Assembly: GCA_016650185.1 (NCBI GenBank)
Contig: JAENWE010000197.1
Coordinates: 1 to 12,451 of the forward strand
Direction: 5' to 3'
Origin: Vicinamibacteria bacterium
GTDB taxonomy: Bacteria > Acidobacteriota > Vicinamibacteria > Fen-336 > JAGNNV01
DNA length: 12,451 nt
Shown: positions 5,922 to 12,451 of the stretch, one piece after another
Numbering within the stretch: the stretch's first letter is position 1
Layout: the number at the start of each line of letters is the position of its first letter
Position numbers and translations under genes: made by a program
The notes under the pieces: model-generated
The model's input: only the letters and a program-made list of their open reading frames with translations
Databases searched by the model: none
What the model was told of the DNA's origin: nothing

Positions 5922-8909
5922 TCGCGTCTCCCCCGCGATCTCCACCTCGACGATCCGGTTCTCTCGAAGCAGCGTCTCCGCGAAAGCGGCGGTTTGCGCG
6001 TCTGCCGCGCGGGCCGCGATTTCGGCCGGCGACAGATCGCCCAATCGGACCAGGGTGTCGTGAAGTCCGTCCGCGCTTCGAATGCGACGGGTGGGGGCGA
6101 GGGCTTGAAGCTCATCGTGAATTTCGTTGATGGCGGCCGGATCGAGGAGATCCTGAAACGCGGTGTCGCCAAGCAGGGCCTGCAACTGAGTCTCGTCGAT
6201 CGAGAGGGCGTGGGCGCGGCGTTCGGCAAGAGGCGTGTCCTCTTCATACATCACGGTGGCGACGTAGCCGAAAAGGAGGGCGGTGGCGAAGGGCGACGGC
6301 CGCTCCACATCGAGCGTGACCGCCTTGATCTCGCGCTTCTCAATCTGCCGCAGCAGTTCCACGGTGGCCGCGAGGTCGAAGTCTTCCGTAAGGCATTCGC
6401 GATAAGCCTCGAGAATCAGGGGAAACGACGGGAAACGCGAAGCGACCGAGAGGAGGGCATGAGCCTTCTGGCGCTGCGCCCAAAGAGGCGAGCGCGAACC
6501 CGGCCGGCGGCGCGGCAGGAGCAGGCTGCGACCAGCCGCTTCGCGAAATCGAGCCGCGAACAGAGTCGAATCAGACAGCTCTTCGCGCACCAGCCGCTCC
6601 AGGTCGCGGGAGGCCGGAAGCAGGTCGAGCAGAGTCGGGATCTCCTCCCGGTCGGGAAGTCGCAGGATGATGCCTTCATCGCTCACCACGATCTCGACCT
6701 CATGGAGACCCTGGCTTTTCAGCTTGCCCACGATGGCGAGGGCCAGGGGCTGATGCACCCGGCCGCCAAAGCACGAGAGGATGCACAATCGCGGATCGCC
6801 GACTTCGTCACGCATCCGCTCGAGCACCAGCGTCTGATCGGTGGGCACCACGGAGGCGCCCTTCTGGTCGAACACATAGGCGGTGAGATTGTCCGCAGCG
6901 CTCGGATCCAGCGCGTACGATTCGGCCAGGAGCGCGGCCCCCGGTTTGCGGCCGAGGGTCAGGAGCTTGCGCGAGAGGGCCCCGATTCGCTTCGCGTTCT
7001 CCACCGGGCGCGGCGGCCGATCCGCCTTCCAAAACGGCATCCGACCGCGCAGACCCGGGGCCGGAGTGACCATGACCCGATCGCGCCGGATGTCATCGAT
7101 GCGCCAGGACGACGCGCCGAGCATGACGATGTCGCCGACCCGGCTCTCGAACACCATCTCCTCATCCAGCTCGCCCACCCGGCGAGAGGGGCCGCGGCGC
7201 GAATCGTCCACCGGATCGCTCCCGCCCAGATACACGCCGAACAGGCCCCGGTCCGGGATCGTGCCCGCGTTCGCGTACAGCATCATCCGGACTCCCGGGC
7301 GCGCGCGCAGTTCGCCGGTATCGCGATTCCATACGATGCGCGGCCGCAGCTCGCGGAACTCATGAGAGGGGTAACGACCGGCAAGCATGTTCAGGACCCC
7401 TTCGAAGACCGGACGCGGCAAAGCCGAAAAGGACGCGGCGCTTCGAACGAAGTTGAAGACATCGTCGATGTGCATCTCGCCGGTCACGAGAATGGAGAGG
7501 ATGTGCTGGGCCAGCACGTCCAGGGGATTTCGCGGAAGGGTCACGGGTTCGATGTCGCCCCGCTGCAACGCATCGATGGTGGCGGCAGCGGCCAGGAGGT
7601 CGCCCCTGAAGGTTGGAAACACCAGAGCCTTGGGCACGCCGCCCAGATGATGGGCGGCTCGTCCCACCCGTTGAGTCGCACTCGCCACCGAGGGAGGCGT
7701 CTCGATCTGAATCACCAGATCCACCGCGCCCATGTCGATCCCAAGCTCGAGAGACGATGTGGCGACCACGGCGCGCAGGCTTCCGTCCTTGAGCGCCCCC
7801 TCCACGAGTTCACGCTCCTCCTTGGCGAGCGACCCATGGTGCGCGCGGCAAAGCCCCTCACCAGCCAGTTCATTGAGCGCCGTAGCCACTCGCTCGGCCA
7901 CCCGCCTGGAATTGACGAAGACGATGGTGCCGCGGTGGGCGCGGATCAGTTCAAGCACGCGGGCATGGATGGCCGGCCAGATCGAAGGCGCCGTCTTCGG
8001 CGCGGGGCCGGCGGCCGCGGCTTCGTTGGGCGCCGCACCTGGAGCCGCCCCCGCGACCGGCGACTCGATCGTCTCCCTGGGCAACGACGTCATGTCCAGG
8101 ACGGCCGACTCCACTCTCACGTCGAAGGCCCGCTTCACGGAAGCGTCGATGATCTCAACCTTTCTCCCGCGCGACCCCGAGAGAAAGCGCGCCACCAGGT
8201 CGAGAGGCCGCGACGTAGCCGAGAGCCCGATGCGCTGAATCGGCCGGCCCGCAAGTTTCATCACGCGCTCGATCGATAGGGCGAGGTGAGCGCCGCGTTT
8301 CGTCCCCACGATGGCGTGGATCTCGTCGAGGATGACGGTATCGACGGTGCGCAGGATCAGGCGCGCGTCAGAGGTCAGGATCAGGAACAGCGACTCGGGC
8401 GTGGTGATCAGGATATCGGGCGGGTGGCGCCGCATCTTCTGGCGCTCGGAGGGGGGCGTGTCGCCGGAACGCACCGCCACGCGGGGCACGCGAAAGACAT
8501 CGCCGCGGTCTCTGGCCAGATCACAGATCCCGGCCAGAGGCTCCTGGAGATTGCGCTCCACATCCTTGGCGAGCGCCTTCACGGGCGATATGTAGAGGAT
8601 GCGCACGCCGCCTTCGGGCGGAGAGGCCTTCCGGCCCCGGCCGGTTGCCGGGACGGCAGCCGCAGGAGGGACGGAACCGTCGAACACCATCCGATCGATG
8701 GCGCAGAGGAACGCGGCAAGCGTTTTCCCCGAGCCCGTGGGCGCGGCGATGAGGGTCGACTCGCCCGCCATGATGTGGGGCCACGCCGATTTTTGCGAGG
8801 GGGAGGGAGTTTCGAAGCGACCCGCGAACCAGTCGCGGGTCGCCCGATGAAAGGCGGAGAGAGCGCCCCTCGGTTTCGGATCGCCGGTGTCGCCTACAAT
8901 GCGCCGCAC
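5919..8909 (-). CDS. lhr: Lhr-type superfamily 2 DNA helicase, core half
   Basis: This is the helicase core of Lhr, an ATP-dependent 3'-5' translocase linked to DNA repair. Numbering from the GTG at 8909 (996 aa): Walker A APTGSGKT at 56-63, Walker B DEIH at 195-198, motif III SAT at 230-232, a second RecA domain with IVFVNSRRVAE and VATSSLELGIDMG, and motif VI QRVGRAAHH at 413-421. The Lhr-core winged-helix and further domains follow to the premature TGA. I prefer the GTG because homologues begin roughly 15-20 residues before the FxxATRDWF segment. The longer ATG start at 8972 would add 21 basic residues and overlap the divergent CPBP gene, whose TTG start has a clear ribosome site. Residues 284-309 form an Ala/Pro-rich insert between the RecA domains, probably a flexible loop. 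An 806-residue antisense ORF over this gene is a high-GC artefact. Confidence 0.9.
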   Translation of the reverse strand: MRRIVGDTGDPKPRGALSAFHRATRDWFAGRFETPSPSQKSAWPHIMAGESTLIAAPTGSGKTLAAFLCAIDRMVFDGSVPPAAAVPATGRGRKASPPEGGVRILYISPVKALAKDVERNLQEPLAGICDLARDRGDVFRVPRVAVRSGDTPPSERQKMRRHPPDILITTPESLFLILTSDARLILRTVDTVILDEIHAIVGTKRGAHLALSIERVMKLAGRPIQRIGLSATSRPLDLVARFLSGSRGRKVEIIDASVKRAFDVRVESAVLDMTSLPRETIESPVAGAAPGAAPNEAAAAGPAPKTAPSIWPAIHARVLELIRAHRGTIVFVNSRRVAERVATALNELAGEGLCRAHHGSLAKEERELVEGALKDGSLRAVVATSSLELGIDMGAVDLVIQIETPPSVASATQRVGRAAHHLGGVPKALVFPTFRGDLLAAAATIDALQRGDIEPVTLPRNPLDVLAQHILSILVTGEMHIDDVFNFVRSAASFSALPRPVFEGVLNMLAGRYPSHEFRELRPRIVWNRDTGELRARPGVRMMLYANAGTIPDRGLFGVYLGGSDPVDDSRRGPSRRVGELDEEMVFESRVGDIVMLGASSWRIDDIRRDRVMVTPAPGLRGRMPFWKADRPPRPVENAKRIGALSRKLLTLGRKPGAALLAESYALDPSAADNLTAYVFDQKGASVVPTDQTLVLERMRDEVGDPRLCILSCFGGRVHQPLALAIVGKLKSQGLHEVEIVVSDEGIILRLPDREEIPTLLDLLPASRDLERLVREELSDSTLFAARFREAAGRSLLLPRRRPGSRSPLWAQRQKAHALLSVASRFPSFPLILEAYRECLTEDFDLAATVELLRQIEKREIKAVTLDVERPSPFATALLFGYVATVMYEEDTPLAERRAHALSIDETQLQALLGDTAFQDLLDPAAINEIHDELQALAPTRRIRSADGLHDTLVRLGDLSPAEIAARAADAQTAAFAETLLRENRIVEVEIAGETR
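8895..8900 (+). promoter_or_regulatory. Candidate -10 box (TACAAT) for the CPBP gene
   Basis: TACAAT matches five of six bases of the sigma70 -10 consensus and lies 50 bp before the TTG start, giving a predicted 5' leader of roughly 45 nt. No convincing -35 hexamer is found 16-18 bp upstream (GGTTTC region). The site would overlap the first codons of lhr on the other strand, so divergent transcription would be tightly packed. Tentative. Confidence 0.3.
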
Positions 8910-8950
8910 TTGAAGAGTGTACAAAGTCCGAAGCCCGCGCGAGGTCCGTT

Positions 8951-9661
8951 TTGACCTTCGGCCACATTTCACCGCTCGGCTGGGCCTTCGTCGTATTCGT
9001 CACGGTGATCGTCCCCTGGGCCGTGCTCCGGAACCGGGAGAGCGCCCTCCTCATGGCTTCGATCCCCCTGGACCGCCGGTTCTACGCGATGCTGATGCCC
9101 CAACTCTTCCTGGGCTCGCTCGCGACCCTGACCTGCTTCTTCGAGGGAATTGAACTCTTCCCGCCCCGCGCCCCTTCGGCCTCCAGTTGGTTCGCCGGGA
9201 CCATCTTCCTCTTCGCCGCGCTGGCCGTGGTCAGACCGCACTGGCGACGCTCCATCGAAGAACGAGAACCGACCTGGCGCCTGTTCGCGCCCACGAATCG
9301 GCGAGAGCGTTTTATGTGGGTGATTCTGTCGCTCTCCGCGGGAATCGGCGAGGAACTGGTATGGCGCGGCGCCTTGCCCGCGCTCTTGGCGACTCTTTCG
9401 GGGAGCCTCATCCCGGCCATCGTGTTGAGCGTTGTCTCCTTCGCCCTGGCCCACGCCATTCAAGGCCTGCGCAGCGTCCTCGCCATCGGCACCATCGCCG
9501 TCGCGTTCCACGCGGTGATGTTCATCTCCGGCTCCTTGTATGTGGGGATGGTCGTGCACTTCGTGTACGACGTCATCGCCGGTCTCACTTATGCGAAGTT
9601 CGCCCGGGATCTCGGCCTGCTCGCCCCGGAAGATCGGTGGATTCGTGAATCCGTCGGGTGA
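8951..9661 (+). CDS. CPBP-family intramembrane glutamic protease
   Basis: The product (236 aa) is a polytopic membrane protein with hydrophobic spans around residues 9-26, 46-64, 82-95, 122-132, 152-170, 177-195 and 198-212. It has the CPBP (Abi/CAAX protease-like) signatures: GEELVWRG with the paired Glu134-Glu135 and Arg139, ALAHAIQG with His168, and HFVYD with His203 and Asp207. These residues build the active site in the Rce1/MroQ-type family, so proteolytic activity in the cytoplasmic membrane is plausible. Known members process prenylated proteins, peptides or bacteriocin-related substrates, but no substrate gene is adjacent. The TTG start is supported by GAGG at 8941-8944 with a 6-base spacer. 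The gene stops with TGA, followed by another in-frame TGA three codons later. It diverges from lhr and is followed by a long gene-free spacer. Confidence 0.85.
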   Translation: MTFGHISPLGWAFVVFVTVIVPWAVLRNRESALLMASIPLDRRFYAMLMPQLFLGSLATLTCFFEGIELFPPRAPSASSWFAGTIFLFAALAVVRPHWRRSIEEREPTWRLFAPTNRRERFMWVILSLSAGIGEELVWRGALPALLATLSGSLIPAIVLSVVSFALAHAIQGLRSVLAIGTIAVAFHAVMFISGSLYVGMVVHFVYDVIAGLTYAKFARDLGLLAPEDRWIRESVG

Positions 9662-9693
9662 TCGTCCTCCTGAAGACAGCCATCGACACGCTC

Positions 9694-9706
9694 GACGCGG
9701 GGCGTC
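9694..9706 (+). terminator. Small GC hairpin downstream of the CPBP gene
   Basis: GACGC-GGG-GCGTC forms a perfect 5-bp stem with a 3-base loop, starting 33 bases after the CPBP stop codon. There is no T-tract after it, so it would be at best a weak or factor-assisted terminator or an RNA-end stabiliser. The much stronger structure begins at 9741. Confidence 0.25.
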
Positions 9707-9740
9707 AGCGAACTCTCCGTCCGGCGCGGGCGTGATGCTT

Positions 9741-9869
9741 GCAGTCCGTGGTGAAAGTCCGCCGTTGCACCGAGACGAGCGAGGCGCCCGTCTGGCAAGG
9801 CGACGAGCAACGCAGTCCAGGCGGGATGCAGCGTTCGCCGAATGCAGGCCGACTTTCACCACGGGCTGC
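9741..9869. repeat. Structured element closed by a 19-bp inverted repeat
   Basis: The left arm GCAGTCCGTGGTGAAAGTC (9741-9759) pairs with the right arm GACTTTCACCACGGGCTGC (9851-9869) over 19 positions. Eighteen are Watson-Crick and one is G-T, which is a valid G.U pair if RNA. After one mismatch, 9761-9763 can pair with 9847-9849. Inside are further helices: GTTGC 9764-9768 with GCAAC 9807-9811, AGACG 9773-9777 with CGTCT 9789-9793, and GGCG 9820-9823 with CGCC 9836-9839. The result is a branched fold on a long closing stem in a region with no credible gene. Either strand could fold. It may be a dispersed non-autonomous repeat (MITE/REP-like), a structured RNA, or a transcript-end structure; I do not recognise a named family. 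The terminal repeat is directly visible; the branched fold is inference. Confidence 0.6.
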
Positions 9870-9883
9870 TAGCCCTGGGCTAG
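9869..9883. repeat. 15-bp CTAG palindrome, second copy
   Basis: CTAGCCC-T-GGGCTAG is a perfect 7-1-7 palindrome that shares its first base with the end of the 19-bp stem at 9851-9869. It is the exact reverse complement of the palindrome at 2805-2819. It extends further as GGCTAGGCC on the right. The close attachment to the structured element suggests the two form one composite unit. Confidence 0.6.
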
Positions 9884-10088
9884 GCCTCCTGGGCGGACTC
9901 GTCGTGGCGATGACCCCATTGGGCGAGGCGTCGTCTGCGCCAGCCAGGCACGTCCAACAGGATCTCTGACTCGGCCACGAGGCGCAGCCGGAACCGAGTT
10001 CGCGGCTCATCTCTGACCACGACTCGGTCGATGGAGCGCGACTATCATCGGACCGCGGAGACTCCCCCGCCGGAAATCGAGGACTCTC
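9884..10088 (+). promoter_or_regulatory. Leader/promoter region of the LeuA-like gene
   Basis: No gene is credible here. TATCAT at 10043-10048 matches five of six bases of a -10 box and would give a leader of about 35 nt; no good -35 is seen. A GAGG at 10079-10082, six bases before the ATG at 10089, is a good ribosome site. Upstream, ATCTCTGAC occurs twice (9962-9970 and 10009-10017). CCGAGT at 9994-9999 can pair either with ACTCGG at 9969-9974 or, as ACCGAGT, with ACTCGGT at 10022-10028, giving mutually exclusive stems. Whether this is an operator, an attenuator or chance is unclear. Confidence 0.35.
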
Positions 10089-11474
10089 ATGGTTGAACTG
10101 CGCGAACCCCTTGAACAACTGATCCACTCGCCCAGGCAGTTCACGGCCGGCACCACGTTCCCTCGCGCGAACGAAATCCGGCTGTACGACACCACCCTCC
10201 GGGATGGGGAGCAGACGCCGGGGGTCGCGTTCAGCCCTGAGCAGAAATTCGAACTGGCCTGTATGCTTTCGGACGCGGGCGTCCACATGCTGGATGTCGG
10301 TTTTCCGTCGGCCGCGCCGTCCGAGCGTCAGTCCCTGAAGTACATCCTCGACGCCAAGAAATCGGGCCGGATCACCAGCGAGATCGTGGTGATGTGCCGG
10401 TCGAATTCGCGAGACATCGACGCCACCCTCGACGCTCTGGCCGAAATGGGGGCGAAACCCTCCGACTGCTCTTTTTTCATCTTCACCTCGGGCTCCGACC
10501 TGCACCTCAAGTACAAGATCGGCAGGACCCTGCTTGGCCTGGAGGGCCGAAAGGCCGAGGAGTGGCTGGATCTTCCGGTGTCGTTCTATCGTGAAGCGAA
10601 CATCAGGATGTCGACCAAGGCGATCGCCCACGCCCGCAGTCGCGGGGTTGAGGTGGTCGAGTTTGGCGGCGAGGACGGCTCCCGCGCGGATGTCGACTAT
10701 CTGATCGAGCTGGCCGGAGCCTGCTACGAGGCGGGCGGCGCCCGTTACGCATATCCGGACACCGTGGGCTTCTTCGCGCCCGAAGGCGTCGACTACTACA
10801 TCCCGAGGATCGTCGCCGCTTTCCCAAAAAAGCCCCTGGTCATCCACTTTCACAACGACTTCGGACTCGCCGCCTACAATACCGTGCGCGCCCTGCATCA
10901 CGGCGCCACCATTCCCACGGTCACGGTCAACGGCATCGGTGAGCGCGCGGGCAATGCCCCGCTCCACACCACCGTCATGATCTTGAAGGAGCTCTATGGC
11001 GTCACCATTCCCGGCTTCCGCTACGACATGCTCGGACAGCTTCGCCTGAAAGTGGAGCAAATGAGCGGCCTGCCCGTCGCCGCCGCCGAGCCGATCATCG
11101 GACACAATGTCTTCACCCACGAAACCGGGATTCACACCGCGGGAATCACCATCCATCCCGCGATCTATCAGGTGATCGAGCCTGACTCGGTGGGCGGCCA
11201 TCTGCGATTCCTCTTCGGCAAGCACTCGGGCACGGTGGCGGTGGAGGCCGTGCTGAAGAAACATGAAGAGACGCTTCATGGAGCGGGCGTCGACATCAAT
11301 GCCAAGCTCGTGCAGACCCTCCTCCGCCTGATCAAGGACATCCGCGAGCGTCGAGCCGCGAAGAGCGACCATGCCGACGAGATCCGCGCCTACTATCAGA
11401 ACCTCAACCATCTCGGACTCACAGAACATGATCTCGTCTCCTACGCCCTGGTGCTCGGCCCCGAACTAAAGTAA
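10089..11474 (+). CDS. LeuA/CimA/homocitrate-synthase-family acyltransferase
   Basis: The 461-residue product belongs to the DRE-TIM metallolyase superfamily, which condenses acetyl-CoA with a 2-oxo acid. Visible signatures are DTTLRDGEQTPG (residues 34-45, catalytic Arg38 and metal ligand Asp39), EFGGEDGSR (191-199), HFHNDFG (253-259, metal ligands His253 and His255), GIGERAGN (282-289), HETGIH (344-349) and FGKHSG (376-381). This fits 2-isopropylmalate, citramalate or homocitrate synthase, feeding leucine, isoleucine or lysine-type pathways; sequence alone does not settle which. After about residue 395 there is only a ~65-residue tail, too short for the ~130-residue LeuA regulatory domain, so feedback control by the end amino acid is probably absent. 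The ATG has GAGG at 10079-10082. The next gene starts 33 bp after the stop, suggesting co-transcription. A 574-residue antisense ORF here is a shadow. Confidence 0.85.
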   Translation: MVELREPLEQLIHSPRQFTAGTTFPRANEIRLYDTTLRDGEQTPGVAFSPEQKFELACMLSDAGVHMLDVGFPSAAPSERQSLKYILDAKKSGRITSEIVVMCRSNSRDIDATLDALAEMGAKPSDCSFFIFTSGSDLHLKYKIGRTLLGLEGRKAEEWLDLPVSFYREANIRMSTKAIAHARSRGVEVVEFGGEDGSRADVDYLIELAGACYEAGGARYAYPDTVGFFAPEGVDYYIPRIVAAFPKKPLVIHFHNDFGLAAYNTVRALHHGATIPTVTVNGIGERAGNAPLHTTVMILKELYGVTIPGFRYDMLGQLRLKVEQMSGLPVAAAEPIIGHNVFTHETGIHTAGITIHPAIYQVIEPDSVGGHLRFLFGKHSGTVAVEAVLKKHEETLHGAGVDINAKLVQTLLRLIKDIRERRAAKSDHADEIRAYYQNLNHLGLTEHDLVSYALVLGPELK

Positions 11475-11507
11475 TCGCCGAGGGGTCCAAGGAGAAAAGG
11501 GAGGCCG

Positions 11508-12451
11508 ATGCAGGCAACCGCCGCGCAGCGATCGAGAATTCCGGCTATCGCCCGCGGGCTTTGGATCATGTCACTGGTCCTTTCCGCTCTCTTTCTGGCC
11601 GCGCCCTTTCTCCCCGGGGTCAAAGCCTCGCCGGCTTTGGGGGCGGCCTATGTCCTGATCACCGCGACCGCCCTGCTGGTGAGCTTGCTGGTGGTGCCGC
11701 TGCCCAGATCCCCTTGGGTCGCGCGCGCGGCGCAACATCTTCTGGTGGCGCTGCTGATCTGCCTCGGCATCACCATCCTGCCTCCGATGGTCCCGCCCTG
11801 GCTGCCTCTGGCGGTTCTGGTGATCTTTGCCGCCAGCTCGGAAACCCTGGGTTGGACGACCGGTCTCGGCGCCGTCGCCGGTCTGCTCTTGGCCGGGGCG
11901 ACGGCCGCGGAGACACCCATGGCGTATCTATCGCCGGTGGTGGGGCTTGGCGGCGCGGGGATCGCGTCCGGAGTCGCCTTCGCACGCCTGAAGGCCCGCA
12001 CCGTCGAACTGGGCCGGGCGATCACGAAAATGCGCCAGGGCGCCGACTTTCTGGAGACCGAGATCGACCCCGACAGGACCTTCCGAGGATCGATCCGGCC
12101 GTGGGAGGGGCCGACCCTCAAGAAGGTCAGTGAAGAGGCCCGCACCCTGCGCGATCTGGAAAGGTCGGCCCACCTCACCAAGACCCTGGCCCCGTTCCTC
12201 GAGCTCGCTCGAGGCATCAACAACGCCCACGCCGCTTTGTTCTTCGATATCGATCATGCGCGCGGCGGGGCGTTTTTGAGAGCCAAGAACGGACCGGACG
12301 CGATCTGGGACGAGGCGGTGCTGCCGCTCGACGCCGATCCGGTGGGCTTCGTGCTGGACCGCGGGCGAGCCTTCTACGCCACCGACTTCCGGTCGCTGCT
12401 CTGGTCGCTTCCCTACTACAAGACCCAGATGCGGATCGGCACCCTCCTGGC
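11508..12451 (+). CDS. Membrane sensor protein with GAF-like domain (3'-truncated by window)
   Basis: The frame is open from the ATG at 11508 to the end of the window (314 codons). The start is supported by GGGAGG at 11499-11504 with a 3-base spacer and a further GGAG at 11491. Residues about 16-158 contain roughly six hydrophobic spans (near 16-36, 46-65, 73-95, 98-112, 116-134 and 140-158). A cytosolic linker with helical, charged character (about 160-225) follows. From about residue 226 the sequence (LTKTLAPFLELARGINNAHAALFFDID... then LPLDADPVGFVLDRGRAFYATDF) resembles the first half of a GAF domain. Proteins of this plan usually continue into a GGDEF, HD-GYP, histidine kinase or phosphatase output domain, which is not in view, so no output is assigned. 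It follows the LeuA-like gene by 33 bp and may be co-transcribed, although no functional link is apparent. Confidence 0.7.
   Translation, partial: MQATAAQRSRIPAIARGLWIMSLVLSALFLAAPFLPGVKASPALGAAYVLITATALLVSLLVVPLPRSPWVARAAQHLLVALLICLGITILPPMVPPWLPLAVLVIFAASSETLGWTTGLGAVAGLLLAGATAAETPMAYLSPVVGLGGAGIASGVAFARLKARTVELGRAITKMRQGADFLETEIDPDRTFRGSIRPWEGPTLKKVSEEARTLRDLERSAHLTKTLAPFLELARGINNAHAALFFDIDHARGGAFLRAKNGPDAIWDEAVLPLDADPVGFVLDRGRAFYATDFRSLLWSLPYYKTQMRIGTLL

Noticed and set aside
5107..5922. ATG overlapping the lhr internal stop (ATGA) opening a 271-codon frame
   Set aside because: The ATGA arrangement looks like translational coupling, but the frame is shifted relative to the Lhr C-half and encodes an Arg-rich nonsense sequence.
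5859..8279. An 806-codon open frame on the + strand opposite lhr
   Set aside because: Its translation is Arg/His/Gly/Asp-rich with no domain, it lies exactly antisense to clear helicase motifs, and long antisense frames are normal in GC-rich DNA.
9705..11429. A 574-codon frame on the - strand opposite the LeuA-like gene and through the structured element
   Set aside because: It has shadow composition, and the + strand carries all conserved family motifs and a good ribosome site.

Overview
The window reads as a stretch of chromosome from a GC-rich, two-membrane (Gram-negative type) bacterium. The evidence is a signal-peptide protein with a porin-like C-terminal Phe, two lipoproteins with lipobox cysteines, and a PilZ protein. 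Both lipoproteins carry a low-complexity Pro/Thr/Ser tether after the lipobox. TTG/GTG starts look common. The combination would fit an uncultivated Acidobacteriota- or Eisenbacteria-like lineage, but that placement is only a guess. There is no phage, IS transposase, CRISPR array or rRNA/tRNA gene that I can support.

Left part (1-4294): a putative outer-membrane beta-barrel protein (+) converges on a small PilZ-domain protein (-). A 193-bp divergent spacer follows, then an SGNH/GDSL esterase-like lipoprotein (+) that converges on a sulfatase lipoprotein (-). The 3' ends of the last two genes meet in a compact CTAG-rich palindromic block at 2792-2819. Esterase and sulfatase are both predicted to be envelope-tethered hydrolases with similar N-terminal leaders, so they may act on the same kind of substituted polysaccharide, although they are not co-transcribed.

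Middle part (4344-8909, - strand): a full-length Lhr-type DNA helicase/repair locus. The helicase core (Walker A, DEIH, SAT and QRVGRAAHH motifs) and the winged-helix C-terminal half lie in the same reading frame. They are separated by one in-frame TGA at 5919-5921, exactly where a Trp codon is expected. The gene is either broken by a single substitution, mis-sequenced there, read through, or expressed as two polypeptides; a TTG preceded by GAGGA could restart the second half.

Right part (8951-12451, + strand): a CPBP-family membrane protease, then a 427-bp gene-free spacer, then a LeuA/CimA-type acyltransferase lacking the usual C-terminal regulatory domain, then the start of a multi-TM plus GAF-like sensor protein cut by the window edge. 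The spacer holds the most unusual object here: a ~129-nt element (9741-9869) closed by a 19-bp inverted repeat with several internal hairpins. It abuts a 15-bp CTAG palindrome that is the exact reverse complement of the one between the esterase and sulfatase genes. This suggests a family of dispersed structured elements in this genome.
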